Shown piece by piece: positions 58,101-64,000 of a DNA stretch of 64,000 bases. The position numbers and the translations under genes are program-made. Below the pieces are notes generated by a model. It was not told the DNA's origin. It was given only the letters and a program-made list of their open reading frames with translations, and made no database searches. Numbering within the stretch: position 1 is the first letter of the stretch; each line of letters starts with the position of its first letter. This DNA is from an uncultured Chlorobiaceae bacterium (lineage in GTDB: Bacteria; Bacteroidota; Chlorobiia; Chlorobiales; Chlorobiaceae): contig CAJEXL010000001.1 of the NCBI GenBank assembly GCA_903994365.1, forward strand, positions 39,419 through 103,418. The letters are read 5' to 3'.

Positions 58101-59825
58101 AGAGGTAAGCAACAGTCCTTCGATGTGTGGAGCATCCATGGCACGACGAGCAGCCCTACATATAATCCCGATCTCTGCTCTTTGAGCCGGCTTTGGAAGT
58201 CCCATAGCTTTTGCCAAATCGACGGATGATGATAAGAGCGCTTCAGTATCAATCTTTGCATCATCAAGTACTTTCACCAATTTCTGTTGCTGTGACGGCA
58301 GAATTTCGGTCAAACCACTCAATCTGAATGGATTATGTATCGGCGATCCTGCTTCGCTCAGGTGACGATCAAGCGCCTCAACCTTCAACCTTGCTGCCCG
58401 ATAATCTGAGCTAGACCACTCCTGCATCGGCTGAAAATCAAACAATGGTACATCAAGATTATCTGGCTGGTTTTTCAAAGCCAATCCTAATGCATTGATA
58501 AAGCTGATTTGCGCTCTGCCCACTGGCTTATTAACTGCGGCACAATACGAATTGAGTTCATCCCTTAATGTTGTGAGAGTCGCAATATCTTCAACCGGAT
58601 TATCCACAACTGGTTTCCCTTGATGCAACGTCCGGTCAATTTCTGCTAATACATTTTTTTTATTCGTTTTGTGGCTATGCAATTCCATTACAGCATCGCC
58701 CAGTCCGACTTCATCCAACCGGCGTTTTACCACATCAAGTGCCGCCATTTTTTCGGACACAAAAAGCACTTTCTTGCCTTGGCCTATACATTCGGCGATA
58801 ATATTTGTAATGGTCTGAGATTTACCGGTACCTGGAGGCCCCTGTAGAACAAGATTGCGTCCAGAATTGACATCGAGAATGGCTAAAATTTGTGTACTGT
58901 CAGCATCCTTGACCTGATGTACATCTGCTGGCGAGATAACCTCATCGATGTGAGTTTCATCTCCATAGGCACTCTCTTGTTCACGAAAACCATCTGTCAG
59001 CAAAGACTCAATAATAGAAAATCCAGTCCCTTTGCTCTCTTCTGGCCAGGCCTCTGGATCAAGGTCTTTGTACATAAGAAATTTGCCAAAGGAGAAAAAC
59101 CCCAATGTTATATCGTTGGGTACCACCTTCCATCGTTTTTCACTTCTGACAGACTGCTCGATAGAGTTATAATAAGCTTGAATATCGAGTTCTTCAGTGT
59201 CAGTAATCTTCGGCAGGATGATATTGAATTCCCCCTTTAACTTCTCAATCAATGAGAGATTATCTCCAATTTCTTCTCCTGTGTAATGGAGTTGAAAGCG
59301 CTCTTGTGCACTTGCTCGTTTGAGCTCAACAGGAATCAAGAGTAAAGGGGCACGTCGAGCCTCATTGGAAGCATCGGCTTCGTACCAATGCACAAAACCA
59401 AGAGCAAGAAACAAAATATTAACGCCCTGTTCTTCAAGATATGAGCGTGCATCGTTATGAATGGAAAGCAACCTCGACTGTAATTTTTCTGACGTAAAAT
59501 TGGTCTGAAGCTTCCTGTCGATATGGCGAGCAGCTAATTGATAGTCATCAGAATCTTCATTAGGCTGTGTCAGCAACTTTTTCTGACCTGTAGTATGAAG
59601 AGTTATCGCCTCCTCTGCATGTGCACCAAGGTCCTCATCCGATAGGGCTTCAAAGCTTATTGCACGATTTTCAAGCACCAGTATTCGATAAATTTCTAAA
59701 GCAATTTCATCGACAACTTTAACTTGCTTTGCCCGTGGCGAGTGACTGATTAATGGGTTACGCAAACCCAAATCCAGCAACTCTTTTCGGCTTGCCTCCA
59801 ATTTTCCGAGAAATTCTTTGCCCAT
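55104..59825 (-). CDS. DUF4011 / SF1 helicase / Vsr-like nuclease / DUF3320 protein (Hhe-like defence)
   Basis: A 1573-residue protein. Residues 1-290 match DUF4011 (LRNPLISHSP, LALGFVHWYEA, APLLLIPVEL). The helicase core is split by a long helical insertion. Walker A is LQGPPGTGKSQT at 327-338. Walker B is DLVVFDEASQV near 955, followed by VVVGDSKQLPPTSFFDSL and a motif-VI NVLISRAR. At about 1250-1350 lies a Vsr/MTES_1575-type nuclease domain: FEEEVIKVL, LGIECDGATYHSSRSARDRD and LYRIWSTDW. The C-terminus (about 1410-1573) fits DUF3320. As I recall, this order is that of the single-gene antiphage system Hhe. Motifs are intact, so it should be active. It stands alone on the minus strand amid toxin-antitoxin genes. 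Confidence 0.85.
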   Translation of the reverse strand: MGKEFLGKLEASRKELLDLGLRNPLISHSPRAKQVKVVDEIALEIYRILVLENRAISFEALSDEDLGAHAEEAITLHTTGQKKLLTQPNEDSDDYQLAARHIDRKLQTNFTSEKLQSRLLSIHNDARSYLEEQGVNILFLALGFVHWYEADASNEARRAPLLLIPVELKRASAQERFQLHYTGEEIGDNLSLIEKLKGEFNIILPKITDTEELDIQAYYNSIEQSVRSEKRWKVVPNDITLGFFSFGKFLMYKDLDPEAWPEESKGTGFSIIESLLTDGFREQESAYGDETHIDEVISPADVHQVKDADSTQILAILDVNSGRNLVLQGPPGTGKSQTITNIIAECIGQGKKVLFVSEKMAALDVVKRRLDEVGLGDAVMELHSHKTNKKNVLAEIDRTLHQGKPVVDNPVEDIATLTTLRDELNSYCAAVNKPVGRAQISFINALGLALKNQPDNLDVPLFDFQPMQEWSSSDYRAARLKVEALDRHLSEAGSPIHNPFRLSGLTEILPSQQQKLVKVLDDAKIDTEALLSSSVDLAKAMGLPKPAQRAEIGIICRAARRAMDAPHIEGLLLTSGEWQVRRDDISALIAAGKALSLAHARYDDWLIDDAWTQDFVELRQLFVNKGKSLLRVFSSDFRQARQRLQGYCRKPLPKDVTETLQMIDTILDSKKNQQVFLEQADLGAALFGAQWKKGDSDWEVLEKLTEWVVALYRDMGNGLVPEGIVNFLSGSPKVDVLKEMVVAVESNIDRYEQSIAVVENVLRLKLSHEEKIHWCFTLEQQGTSLSHWLKNVDRLPHLIRFNQIADEMTTMGLGFIVTVARDWGHGAGSLIKMFNYSWYNGLVEKAYVDEPSIKLFDRIQHSHVQAEFIRLDHLLFRHNQARLAHLHWKSLPTLESGGELQIISSEINKKRRHMPIRVLMSKAGRAIQAIKPVFMMSPMSIATYIPPGSVEFDLVVFDEASQVKPVDAFGAIMRGKQSVVVGDSKQLPPTSFFDSLVESDDEDDFDNIGDTESILSLFLGKGAPERMLRWHYRSRHDSLIAVSNNEFYDNRLVVFPSPGSNETARGLRFHHLPNTAYDRGKTRSNPDEAKAVAKAVFEHAKSYPELTLGVVAFSTAQRDAIELQLELLRRVDSSCEFFFNEHQRESFFIKNLENVQGDERDVIFISIGYGKTAEGYMAMNFGPLNRDGGERRLNVLISRARLAMDVFSNFTSHDIDLARTTARGAVALKNFLAFAQSGILSQPYSTGKEPDSPFEEEVIKVLTQNGIDIEPQVGSAGFFIDIGVKAKDKPGRYILGIECDGATYHSSRSARDRDRLRQEVLLGLGWQLYRIWSTDWYRTPKDELARVLSAIEKAEYNYKNGQEFFSSKMTSTEKDLHIVREEVRNSEHISHSISVPYRRAQPQIRLFDKELHECTPEELLPYVCEVIQIESPIHITELTRCIAEGAGLKRSGVRIQGVVLTSIIYGVQKNKIVKKGDFCWHPEMSVPVVRDRSELDASSKKSELVAPEEISLAILQQVKRGFSLSVDDAVIYAARLLGFQRVTSQSKYLFELQLDGLIKSEILLLRNGFVSVV

Positions 59826-59885
59826 AAGTGTAATTCAATAAGAGGCAAACAGTTACTTCTGAATATCCTCAAAGAAGATAACAAA

Positions 59886-59921
59886 AAATATTACTGCGTT
59901 TGGGAATAGTATGGCGACTCC
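59886..59921. repeat. Short dispersed repeat, copy 1
   Basis: The segment AAATATTACTGCGTTTGGGA to GGCGACTCC is similar to AAATATTACTGCATTTGGAA to GGCGACTCC at 63869-63902, with a two-base length difference. The two copies lie about 4 kb apart and in the same orientation. Confidence 0.5.
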
Positions 59922-60033
59922 CAACATAGACAACCTTTCCAAACCGGATCTACTGGCCGGGGAGATCATCGAAAACTTCGAAGCCGGGCTGGCAAGCTTT
60001 CAGGAGATTCTGGGGGTGCTGGGCAGGGGATAA
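59911..60033 (+). other. Short open frame, possible tail of a type I restriction subunit
   Basis: A 40-codon frame, MATPNIDNLSKPDLLAGEII then ENFEAGLASFQEILGVLGRG. The acidic pattern EIIENFEAGLxxFxEI recalls C-terminal tails of type I restriction-modification subunits, and hsdR relics occur nearby. It may be a relic and not a gene. Its start lies in a short sequence repeated at 63869-63902. Confidence 0.35.
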
Positions 60034-60105
60034 CCTTTTGATGTAATACGAGTTATGTGGGAGGGGTTTTTACAACCAAAACCTGAGCACAATGAATGAT
60101 TTGGA

Positions 60106-60426
60106 TTATTTGAGGGAGATTGAGTCATCAATGGTTAGCCTTGAGGGGCCAAGCAGTTGTGAACCGTGATAGACCGTTAAAAGCTCTACCATATTGCTTT
60201 TCACTCTGTATACCATGTGATAGCTCCCAAAAAGAATTTCTCGAATGGCAGGATCGTTCAATTCGGGTAATGATCTACCGGAATAAGGGAAATCTGTTAG
60301 ACGATCAACGGCTGACAGAACATCTCTTGCAAATAGCCTGGCATAGTGTGCGGAATCCACAGCAATAAAATTTGCAATCGCTTCCAAATCATCTGCTGCC
60401 TGAGGAGTCCACCTTATTTCAACCAT
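60106..60426 (-). CDS. ParE/RelE-superfamily toxin
   Basis: A 106-residue toxin-fold protein: VEIRWTPQAADDLEAIANFI at the start, then FPYSGRSLPELNDPAIREI and YHMVYRV before VELLTVYHGSQLL. This is the ParE/RelE plasmid-stabilisation pattern. Its start overlaps the upstream antitoxin frame by 13 bases. It may target gyrase, as ParE does, or the ribosome, as RelE does; sequence alone does not decide. Confidence 0.85.
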   Translation of the reverse strand: MVEIRWTPQAADDLEAIANFIAVDSAHYARLFARDVLSAVDRLTDFPYSGRSLPELNDPAIREILFGSYHMVYRVKSNMVELLTVYHGSQLLGPSRLTIDDSISLK

Positions 60427-60596
60427 TTCGACATCCTCTCTTTTACTTCCTGGTGAGACAGAGTTTCTCCTGCATCCGCATGCTGGATTCCCCTCTCAAC
60501 TTTCGCGATAAAAAGAAGACGCTCCATCGCCTCCTCAAATGTGGTATCGGCAGGTAGCGTTTCAACTGCTATCATAATTTTCTCTTTTGCCGTCAT
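60414..60596 (-). CDS. Antitoxin partner of the ParE-like toxin
   Basis: A 60-residue protein (MTAKEKIMIAVETLPADTTF then EEAMERLLFIAKVERG) whose gene overlaps the toxin start. The pattern of a short helical N-terminus and a charged tail (LSHQEVKERMSKWL) is common for antitoxins of ParE-type toxins. AGGAGATATGTT supplies a ribosome-binding site. The specific family is not certain. Confidence 0.75.
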   Translation of the reverse strand: MTAKEKIMIAVETLPADTTFEEAMERLLFIAKVERGIQHADAGETLSHQEVKERMSKWLK

Positions 60597-60641
60597 AACA
60601 TATCTCCTTTTTTATGTGCTTGAACCATCGGTGAGTGTAAG

Positions 60642-60941
60642 TTACTCTACCCTGTCGAAGATTCCTTGATGCTTCGGTAAAGCAAATGCTACCGCCATGA
60701 GTTTTTCGTTTGTAGCAGGTGGCTCTTCCAAAAGATTCAGGAGATGCGTGCGATCTCTCTCGCTCAGCTCTATGCGCTCACTCTGATCAATCACCTTTCG
60801 CGCCTCTGCAACAACGGTTCTGGTAACAAACTCGGTTAAATGCGTATGCTGTAATGCTGCCGCTCTCAACAAAAGAGACTTCTCTTCTGAAGCAATGCGC
60901 AACGACAGTCGCGAGTTACTTTCTACTGGAATTTGTGGCAC
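60642..60941 (-). CDS. DUF1778 (TacA-like) antitoxin, orphan
   Basis: A 99-residue ribbon-helix-helix protein: NSRLSLRIASEEKSLLLRAA, then LTEFVTRTVVAEA, and a C-terminal LLEEPPATNEKLMAV. This fits DUF1778/TacA antitoxins, whose partners are GNAT acetyltransferase toxins encoded just downstream. No GNAT gene follows here; the next gene is the ParE-type antitoxin. It is therefore an orphan, or the partner has been lost. Confidence 0.8.
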   Translation of the reverse strand: MPQIPVESNSRLSLRIASEEKSLLLRAAALQHTHLTEFVTRTVVAEARKVIDQSERIELSERDRTHLLNLLEEPPATNEKLMAVAFALPKHQGIFDRVE

Positions 60942-61049
60942 AGTCGCCTCCTTTTTTTATACGTATTGAAGATGTGCGTAAAGTACAGAATTTTTAATGT
61001 GTACAAAAATTGCCTGGCTACGTGTTAAAAGGAAAAAATAGCTATACTC

Positions 61050-61064
61050 TGTACAGTATACTGT
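61050..61064 (+). promoter_or_regulatory. Putative YefM/Phd operator
   Basis: TGTACA at 61050-61055 overlaps a 12-base palindrome ACAGTATACTGT (61053-61064), 20 bases before the yefM ATG. YefM operators are known to have TGTACA cores. A second TGTACA lies at 61000-61005. TATACT at 61044-61049 may be the -10 element, so bound antitoxin would block the promoter. Confidence 0.5.
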
Positions 61065-61083
61065 AACACAAAAGGTTGAAATT

Positions 61084-61341
61084 ATGATAGCAGTCAGCAC
61101 AACGGAGCTACGTAAAAACCTCCGTAAATATTTGAATATGGCCAATACAGAGCGCGTCATCGTCCAGTGTGGTAGAACCGAGACCTATGAAATTGTCCCT
61201 GCACGAAAAATCAGTGACACCGACAGATATTTTTCTGATCCGAAGGTTATTGATGCTATTGAACGAGGGAAAGCCGATGCAAAAGCTGGCAGGGTTACGA
61301 GGATAACTGATCCAGCCGATCCATGGGCAACTATTTTATAG
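61084..61341 (+). CDS. yefM: YefM/Phd-family antitoxin
   Basis: An 85-residue antitoxin: IAVSTTELRKNLRKYLNMAN is the Phd/YefM N-terminal DNA-binding region, followed by RVIVQCGRTETYEIVP. The acidic-hydrophobic C-terminus ends ITDPADPWATIL and should cover the toxin active site. Its last 19 bases overlap the yoeB start. AAAGG precedes the ATG. Confidence 0.88.
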   Translation: MIAVSTTELRKNLRKYLNMANTERVIVQCGRTETYEIVPARKISDTDRYFSDPKVIDAIERGKADAKAGRVTRITDPADPWATIL

Positions 61342-61604
61342 ACATTACTGACCAAGCCAGGGAAGATATCAGGCATTGGAATAAAGTTGGTGATGAGGTT
61401 ATTCTCAAAAAGATTAAGCGTATTCTTTTTGAATTATCCGAGCATCCAAAAGAAGGGACAGGCAGAGTGGAGCAATTACAAGGAAATCTTGCTGGATGCT
61501 GGTCAAGAAGGCTTAATCACCAGCATCGAATGGTTTACGAGATCAATGATTGTACCGTAACTGTCCTGGTTCTCTCTTTGCGTGGCCATTATGGAGACTC
61601 TTGA
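61323..61604 (+). CDS. yoeB: YoeB-type mRNA interferase toxin
   Basis: A 93-residue RelE-fold toxin: AREDIRHWNKVGDEVILKKI, then HPKEGTGRVEQLQGNLAGCWSRRLNHQHRMVYEI (key residues GCWSRRLNHQHRMVY) and LRGHY near the end. Arginine, histidine and the terminal tyrosine match YoeB catalytic positions. It overlaps yefM, as is usual. Confidence 0.9.
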   Translation: MGNYFIDITDQAREDIRHWNKVGDEVILKKIKRILFELSEHPKEGTGRVEQLQGNLAGCWSRRLNHQHRMVYEINDCTVTVLVLSLRGHYGDS

Positions 61605-61618
61605 GACGTGTCATCATC

Positions 61619-61771
61619 GAGAAAAGATGCCCAAGGGTGAGAATTTTCCTGAACGGAGTACGTGCCGTCTTTCACAGGCCGCATCCTGAAAAAGAGTGCG
61701 ATAAAGGGGCGCTTAAATCAATGAGACGTTTTTTACAAGAAGCCGGAGTGAACTATCATGCTGCACTATAA
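61619..61771 (+). pseudogene. hicA remnant (C-terminal half only)
   Basis: The frame reads RVRIFLNGVRAVFHRPHPEK, then ECDKGALKSMRRFLQEAGV. This is the second half of HicA-type toxins, but the N-terminal half with the catalytic GSHH/GSR-histidine region is missing. The YefM-YoeB pair ends only 14 bases upstream, so its arrival may have removed the start. It overlaps hicB by 14 bases, as in intact pairs. Confidence 0.65.
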
Positions 61772-62075
61772 AGGTTATACCGGGCATATTGAATTTGATG
61801 ATGAAGCGGGACTGTTTCATGGCGAAGTTCTTGACTTAAAAGATGTTGTCACTTTTCAGGGACGGAGTGTTGATGAAATCGTGCAAGCCTTCAGGGACTC
61901 TGTCGATGATTATCTTGACTTTTGTGCAGAGCGGGGAGAAAAACCGGATAAGCCATTTTCTGGCAAATTTGTGCTGCGAATGAACCCGGAACTACACCAC
62001 GCCATTCATCTCAAGGCAGTCAAAGCAGAGAAAAGCCTGAACATAGTGGTCAACGATACGCTTCAATCGGTATGA
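61758..62075 (+). CDS. hicB: HicB-family antitoxin
   Basis: A 105-residue antitoxin with an RNase-H-like N-terminus (YTGHIEFDDEAGLFHGEVLD, VVTFQGRSVDEIVQAFRDSV) and a C-terminal ribbon-helix-helix (GKFVLRMNPELHHAIHLKA). It is intact, although its toxin partner hicA appears truncated, so it may be an orphan. Confidence 0.87.
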   Translation: MLHYKGYTGHIEFDDEAGLFHGEVLDLKDVVTFQGRSVDEIVQAFRDSVDDYLDFCAERGEKPDKPFSGKFVLRMNPELHHAIHLKAVKAEKSLNIVVNDTLQSV

Positions 62076-62232
62076 AGGGTTATTGCGCTTGTTTTTCATG
62101 GGAACAGGGCTTTTCGGACGAGTGTTAATGAATCACAGCCAATCATTTTCTGCTTTACAAAATGCGTTGAACGCTATCCAGATTTTTTTATAAATGTGCG
62201 CAGTATCCAACAGCTCTCGTTGAAACTCGATA

Positions 62233-63654
62233 TTACTGTTTTGGATAGTAACCACCTGTCTTTGATGAACCAATGAACTCTATCTGCCCGGCATCTCGTA
62301 ATTGTTTAAGCCAGCGTTCGAGGTTCTTGGGAGAGGTATTCATCAATTCCGCTAATGCTGGAACTCGCATACCCTGGCGTTGTTTTATAAGTTCAACAAG
62401 TGCATTTACTCCCTCATTTACTCCCTCATTTACTCCCTCATTTACTCCCTCATTTACTCCGACATACGGCTTTGGCAGTTTAAACGTCATCAAAACACAA
62501 CCGGTATTTTCATGCAGCACAGGCACGGGCAAGCCAGCCTCCTGCATCAAACTGGCAATTTTAAGGGTTCCTCTTCCCCATGTCTCAATCAGTCCACGGC
62601 GGTAAAACACCTTGGCAATCCATGGGTTCCAGGGTTTTGATTCATGAGGCTGGTAGAGCATTTCGGGAGTCAATCCAAAATGCAGCTCACCGGGGGAGAT
62701 GATTTCCAGGCGATCATCGTACAAAGCCACAGCAACAGAGCCCGCAGCGCTGGTATAATCGCGATGGATAAAGGCATTGGCGAGAGCTTCGCGCACTGCA
62801 TCGGTGGGGAGCGCTGGCGTGTCGATGCGAGCCATTTGGCCCGGCACGATCTTGCTGGCCACCGGGAGCCAATCAATCAAAAAGCGTTCGGCCCGACGCA
62901 TCAGCGCAAAGGCGTTACCGGTGTATTGCCGGTTGTCGAGAAATTCGTCGCGGTTTGTGCCTTTGAATCGGGCAACGCGAAGCATAAACTGCGGGAATGC
63001 TGGCAAGGCAACTTCATCTTTACAAAACAATGCAACGGCTGCACGTGAGAGTTGTTCGCCATTCACCAGCAGGCCCAACCCACGCAATATCCCCATAGTG
63101 TCGCGAGTACCGGGGTCAAGGCTGCGCCCCCGTCGTATGGATTCTTCGAGGGTGACAACAATTTCAAGGCTGTCGAGCTCTTCAACACTGCACCCTATGG
63201 CGGGCTGCATTTCCCAGCGGTCACTGGCGTGCATAGACTCAATCAACAATCGTTGGTAATTGGCGCGAGGCATGACACACGTTGTGTTCAGCACGCGCTC
63301 ATAAGGTATTCCGCGAAAAGAAACGGGAGCATCAGTGGCACGATCAACATGGACAATCAGAACTTCCAATCCTCGGCCATCCCCTTCGGAAAGTGGTAGA
63401 CGCTGGAGGTGCAGGCACAGCGGTGGCTCAAAACCCTGAAACTCCTGGGCCAGCTCTTCCAATGTACGATCAGTCACCTTTTGGCCCACCACTTTTCCGG
63501 ATGGAGTGACACCAAACACCACCTGCCCGCCTTGGCCGTTTGCCAGAGCACACATACTCCGACAAGCACGCTCTTTTTCAGCGGTGGATTTTTTAAGTTC
63601 AAGCGTCAGGGATTCACCTGCGGCAATGATTTTTTGAAGTTCAGTAAAATTCAA
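62233..63654 (-). CDS. AlbA_2 (Schlafen-like) / RecG-like HATPase-type protein
   Basis: A 473-residue protein if started at the TTG at 63654 (NFTELQKIIAAGESLTLELK), which has AGAGAGAAG just upstream and matches the usual family beginning. An ATG at 63738 is in frame but less likely. Residues 1-130 are the AlbA_2 domain (ESLTLELKKS, ALANGQGGQVVFGV). The middle resembles the RecG-like HATPase_c_4 part (REALANAFIHRDY, DRLEIISPGELHFG). A GVNE tetrapeptide repeats four times near residue 400. A winged-helix-like end follows (LAELMNTSPKNLERWLKQLR). Such proteins are often transcriptional regulators or defence-associated; the role here is unknown. Confidence 0.85.
   Translation of the reverse strand: MNFTELQKIIAAGESLTLELKKSTAEKERACRSMCALANGQGGQVVFGVTPSGKVVGQKVTDRTLEELAQEFQGFEPPLCLHLQRLPLSEGDGRGLEVLIVHVDRATDAPVSFRGIPYERVLNTTCVMPRANYQRLLIESMHASDRWEMQPAIGCSVEELDSLEIVVTLEESIRRGRSLDPGTRDTMGILRGLGLLVNGEQLSRAAVALFCKDEVALPAFPQFMLRVARFKGTNRDEFLDNRQYTGNAFALMRRAERFLIDWLPVASKIVPGQMARIDTPALPTDAVREALANAFIHRDYTSAAGSVAVALYDDRLEIISPGELHFGLTPEMLYQPHESKPWNPWIAKVFYRRGLIETWGRGTLKIASLMQEAGLPVPVLHENTGCVLMTFKLPKPYVGVNEGVNEGVNEGVNEGVNALVELIKQRQGMRVPALAELMNTSPKNLERWLKQLRDAGQIEFIGSSKTGGYYPKQ
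62408..62460 (-). repeat. 12-bp tandem repeat coding for (GVNE)4
   Basis: Four perfect copies of ACTCCCTCATTT at 62408-62455, plus a partial fifth. On the gene's strand they encode Gly-Val-Asn-Glu units joining the HATPase-like part to the winged helix. Copy-number changes by slippage would keep the frame and only change linker length. Confidence 0.95.
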
Positions 63655-63668
63655 AATCTTCTCTCTTA

Positions 63669-64000
63669 ATTCGATAATACGGTGACATAGTGACGGATTT
63701 TCTCTTGCCAATGACGAACAAGAAGTTGAGGTTGACAAACCAAACCCAACTCGCCCACAACATACCTACAGGGTATTAGTTCACGTACAGTAATTCCTTC
63801 ATGAAGCACAGCATGGAATATATCCTGTAACAATTCAATGAGAGAAAAGCCGTTATTTTTGAATATAAAAATATTACTGCATTTGGAAGAACCGGCGACT
63901 CCTGAAATACAAGTAATGAAGCGATGGTGCAGAGCTAAACTATCTCCAATGACAGCCTTTCCCGTAATTGCCGTCCCTTGTCTGTTAACTGGTATTTCTG
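63669..64000 (-). CDS. Unidentified gene, C-terminal 110 residues (cut by window edge)
   Basis: A minus-strand frame is open from the window edge to a TAA at 63669-63671. It ends 14 bases before the TTG start of the AlbA_2 gene, with that gene's ribosome-binding site in the gap, as expected for neighbouring operon genes. It includes GDSLALHHRFITCISG, NNGFSLIELLQDIFHAVLHE and ELIPCRYVVGELGLVCQPQL. I recognise no family. Another frame on the same strand (KYQLTDKGRQLRERLSLEIV, stop at 63935) is a competing, shorter candidate. Confidence 0.4.
63869..63902. repeat. Short dispersed repeat, copy 2
   Basis: Second copy of the AAATATTACTGC...GGCGACTCC segment described at 59886-59921. It falls inside the unidentified open frame at the window end. 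Confidence 0.5.

Noticed and set aside
62401..62460. The ACTCCCTCATTT tandem repeats as a CRISPR-like array
   Set aside because: The units are only 12 bases with no spacers, and they lie in frame inside a coding sequence as a GVNE linker.

Overview
The window looks like chromosome from a green sulfur bacterium (Chlorobiaceae). The best pointers are a geranylgeranyl reductase of the BchP type followed directly by a Ycf49-like (DUF2499/DUF3593) membrane protein, together with very large repeat-built secreted proteins of the kind known from Chlorobium. The genus is an inference from gene content; no rRNA or tRNA gene was seen.

Layout. 1-11.6 kb is housekeeping: the 5' part of gltB (cut by the window edge), gpmA, a nitronate-monooxygenase-like flavoprotein with an overlapping membrane protein, tadA, a CNNM/CBS (HlyC/CorC-type) protein, a HIT protein and feoAB. 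11.7-27.9 kb holds two giant genes on the minus strand. One encodes a 2417-residue protein with a DUF4347 N-terminus and three arrays of exactly seven delta-60-type repeats. The other encodes a 2835-residue RTX protein with three FG-GAP/VCBS arrays (7, 9 and 9 repeats), a C-type lectin-like domain and C-terminal calcium-binding nonapeptides. They share linker modules, and the RTX gene is bracketed by two related palindromes.

28.3-48.9 kb returns to core genes: topA and a divergent murein amidase, then a complete biotin operon birA-bioB-bioF-bioG-bioC-bioD-bioA. A perfect BirA-type operator (TTGTAAACC-N14-GGTTTACAA) lies upstream of birA. Next come an acyl-CoA ligase, glyS, bchP and the Ycf49-like gene, and on the minus strand a CtpA-type protease, dapD and an RNase G/E gene. 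The biotin genes supply every step from malonyl-ACP to biotin, and BirA both attaches biotin and should repress the operon.

49-64 kb is an accessory or defence island. It contains toxin-antitoxin pairs (RelBE, ParE-type, YefM-YoeB, HicAB with a truncated hicA), orphan antitoxins (UPF0175, DUF1778), a Fic protein and a doubly frameshifted IS110-family transposase. It also holds a 1573-residue DUF4011-helicase-nuclease-DUF3320 protein resembling the antiphage protein Hhe, and an AlbA_2/RecG-like gene. Decayed pieces of a type I restriction gene (hsdR) lie among them. One hsdR tail copy is split cleanly by an 807-bp insert carrying a GIY-YIG nuclease gene with a predicted membrane segment.
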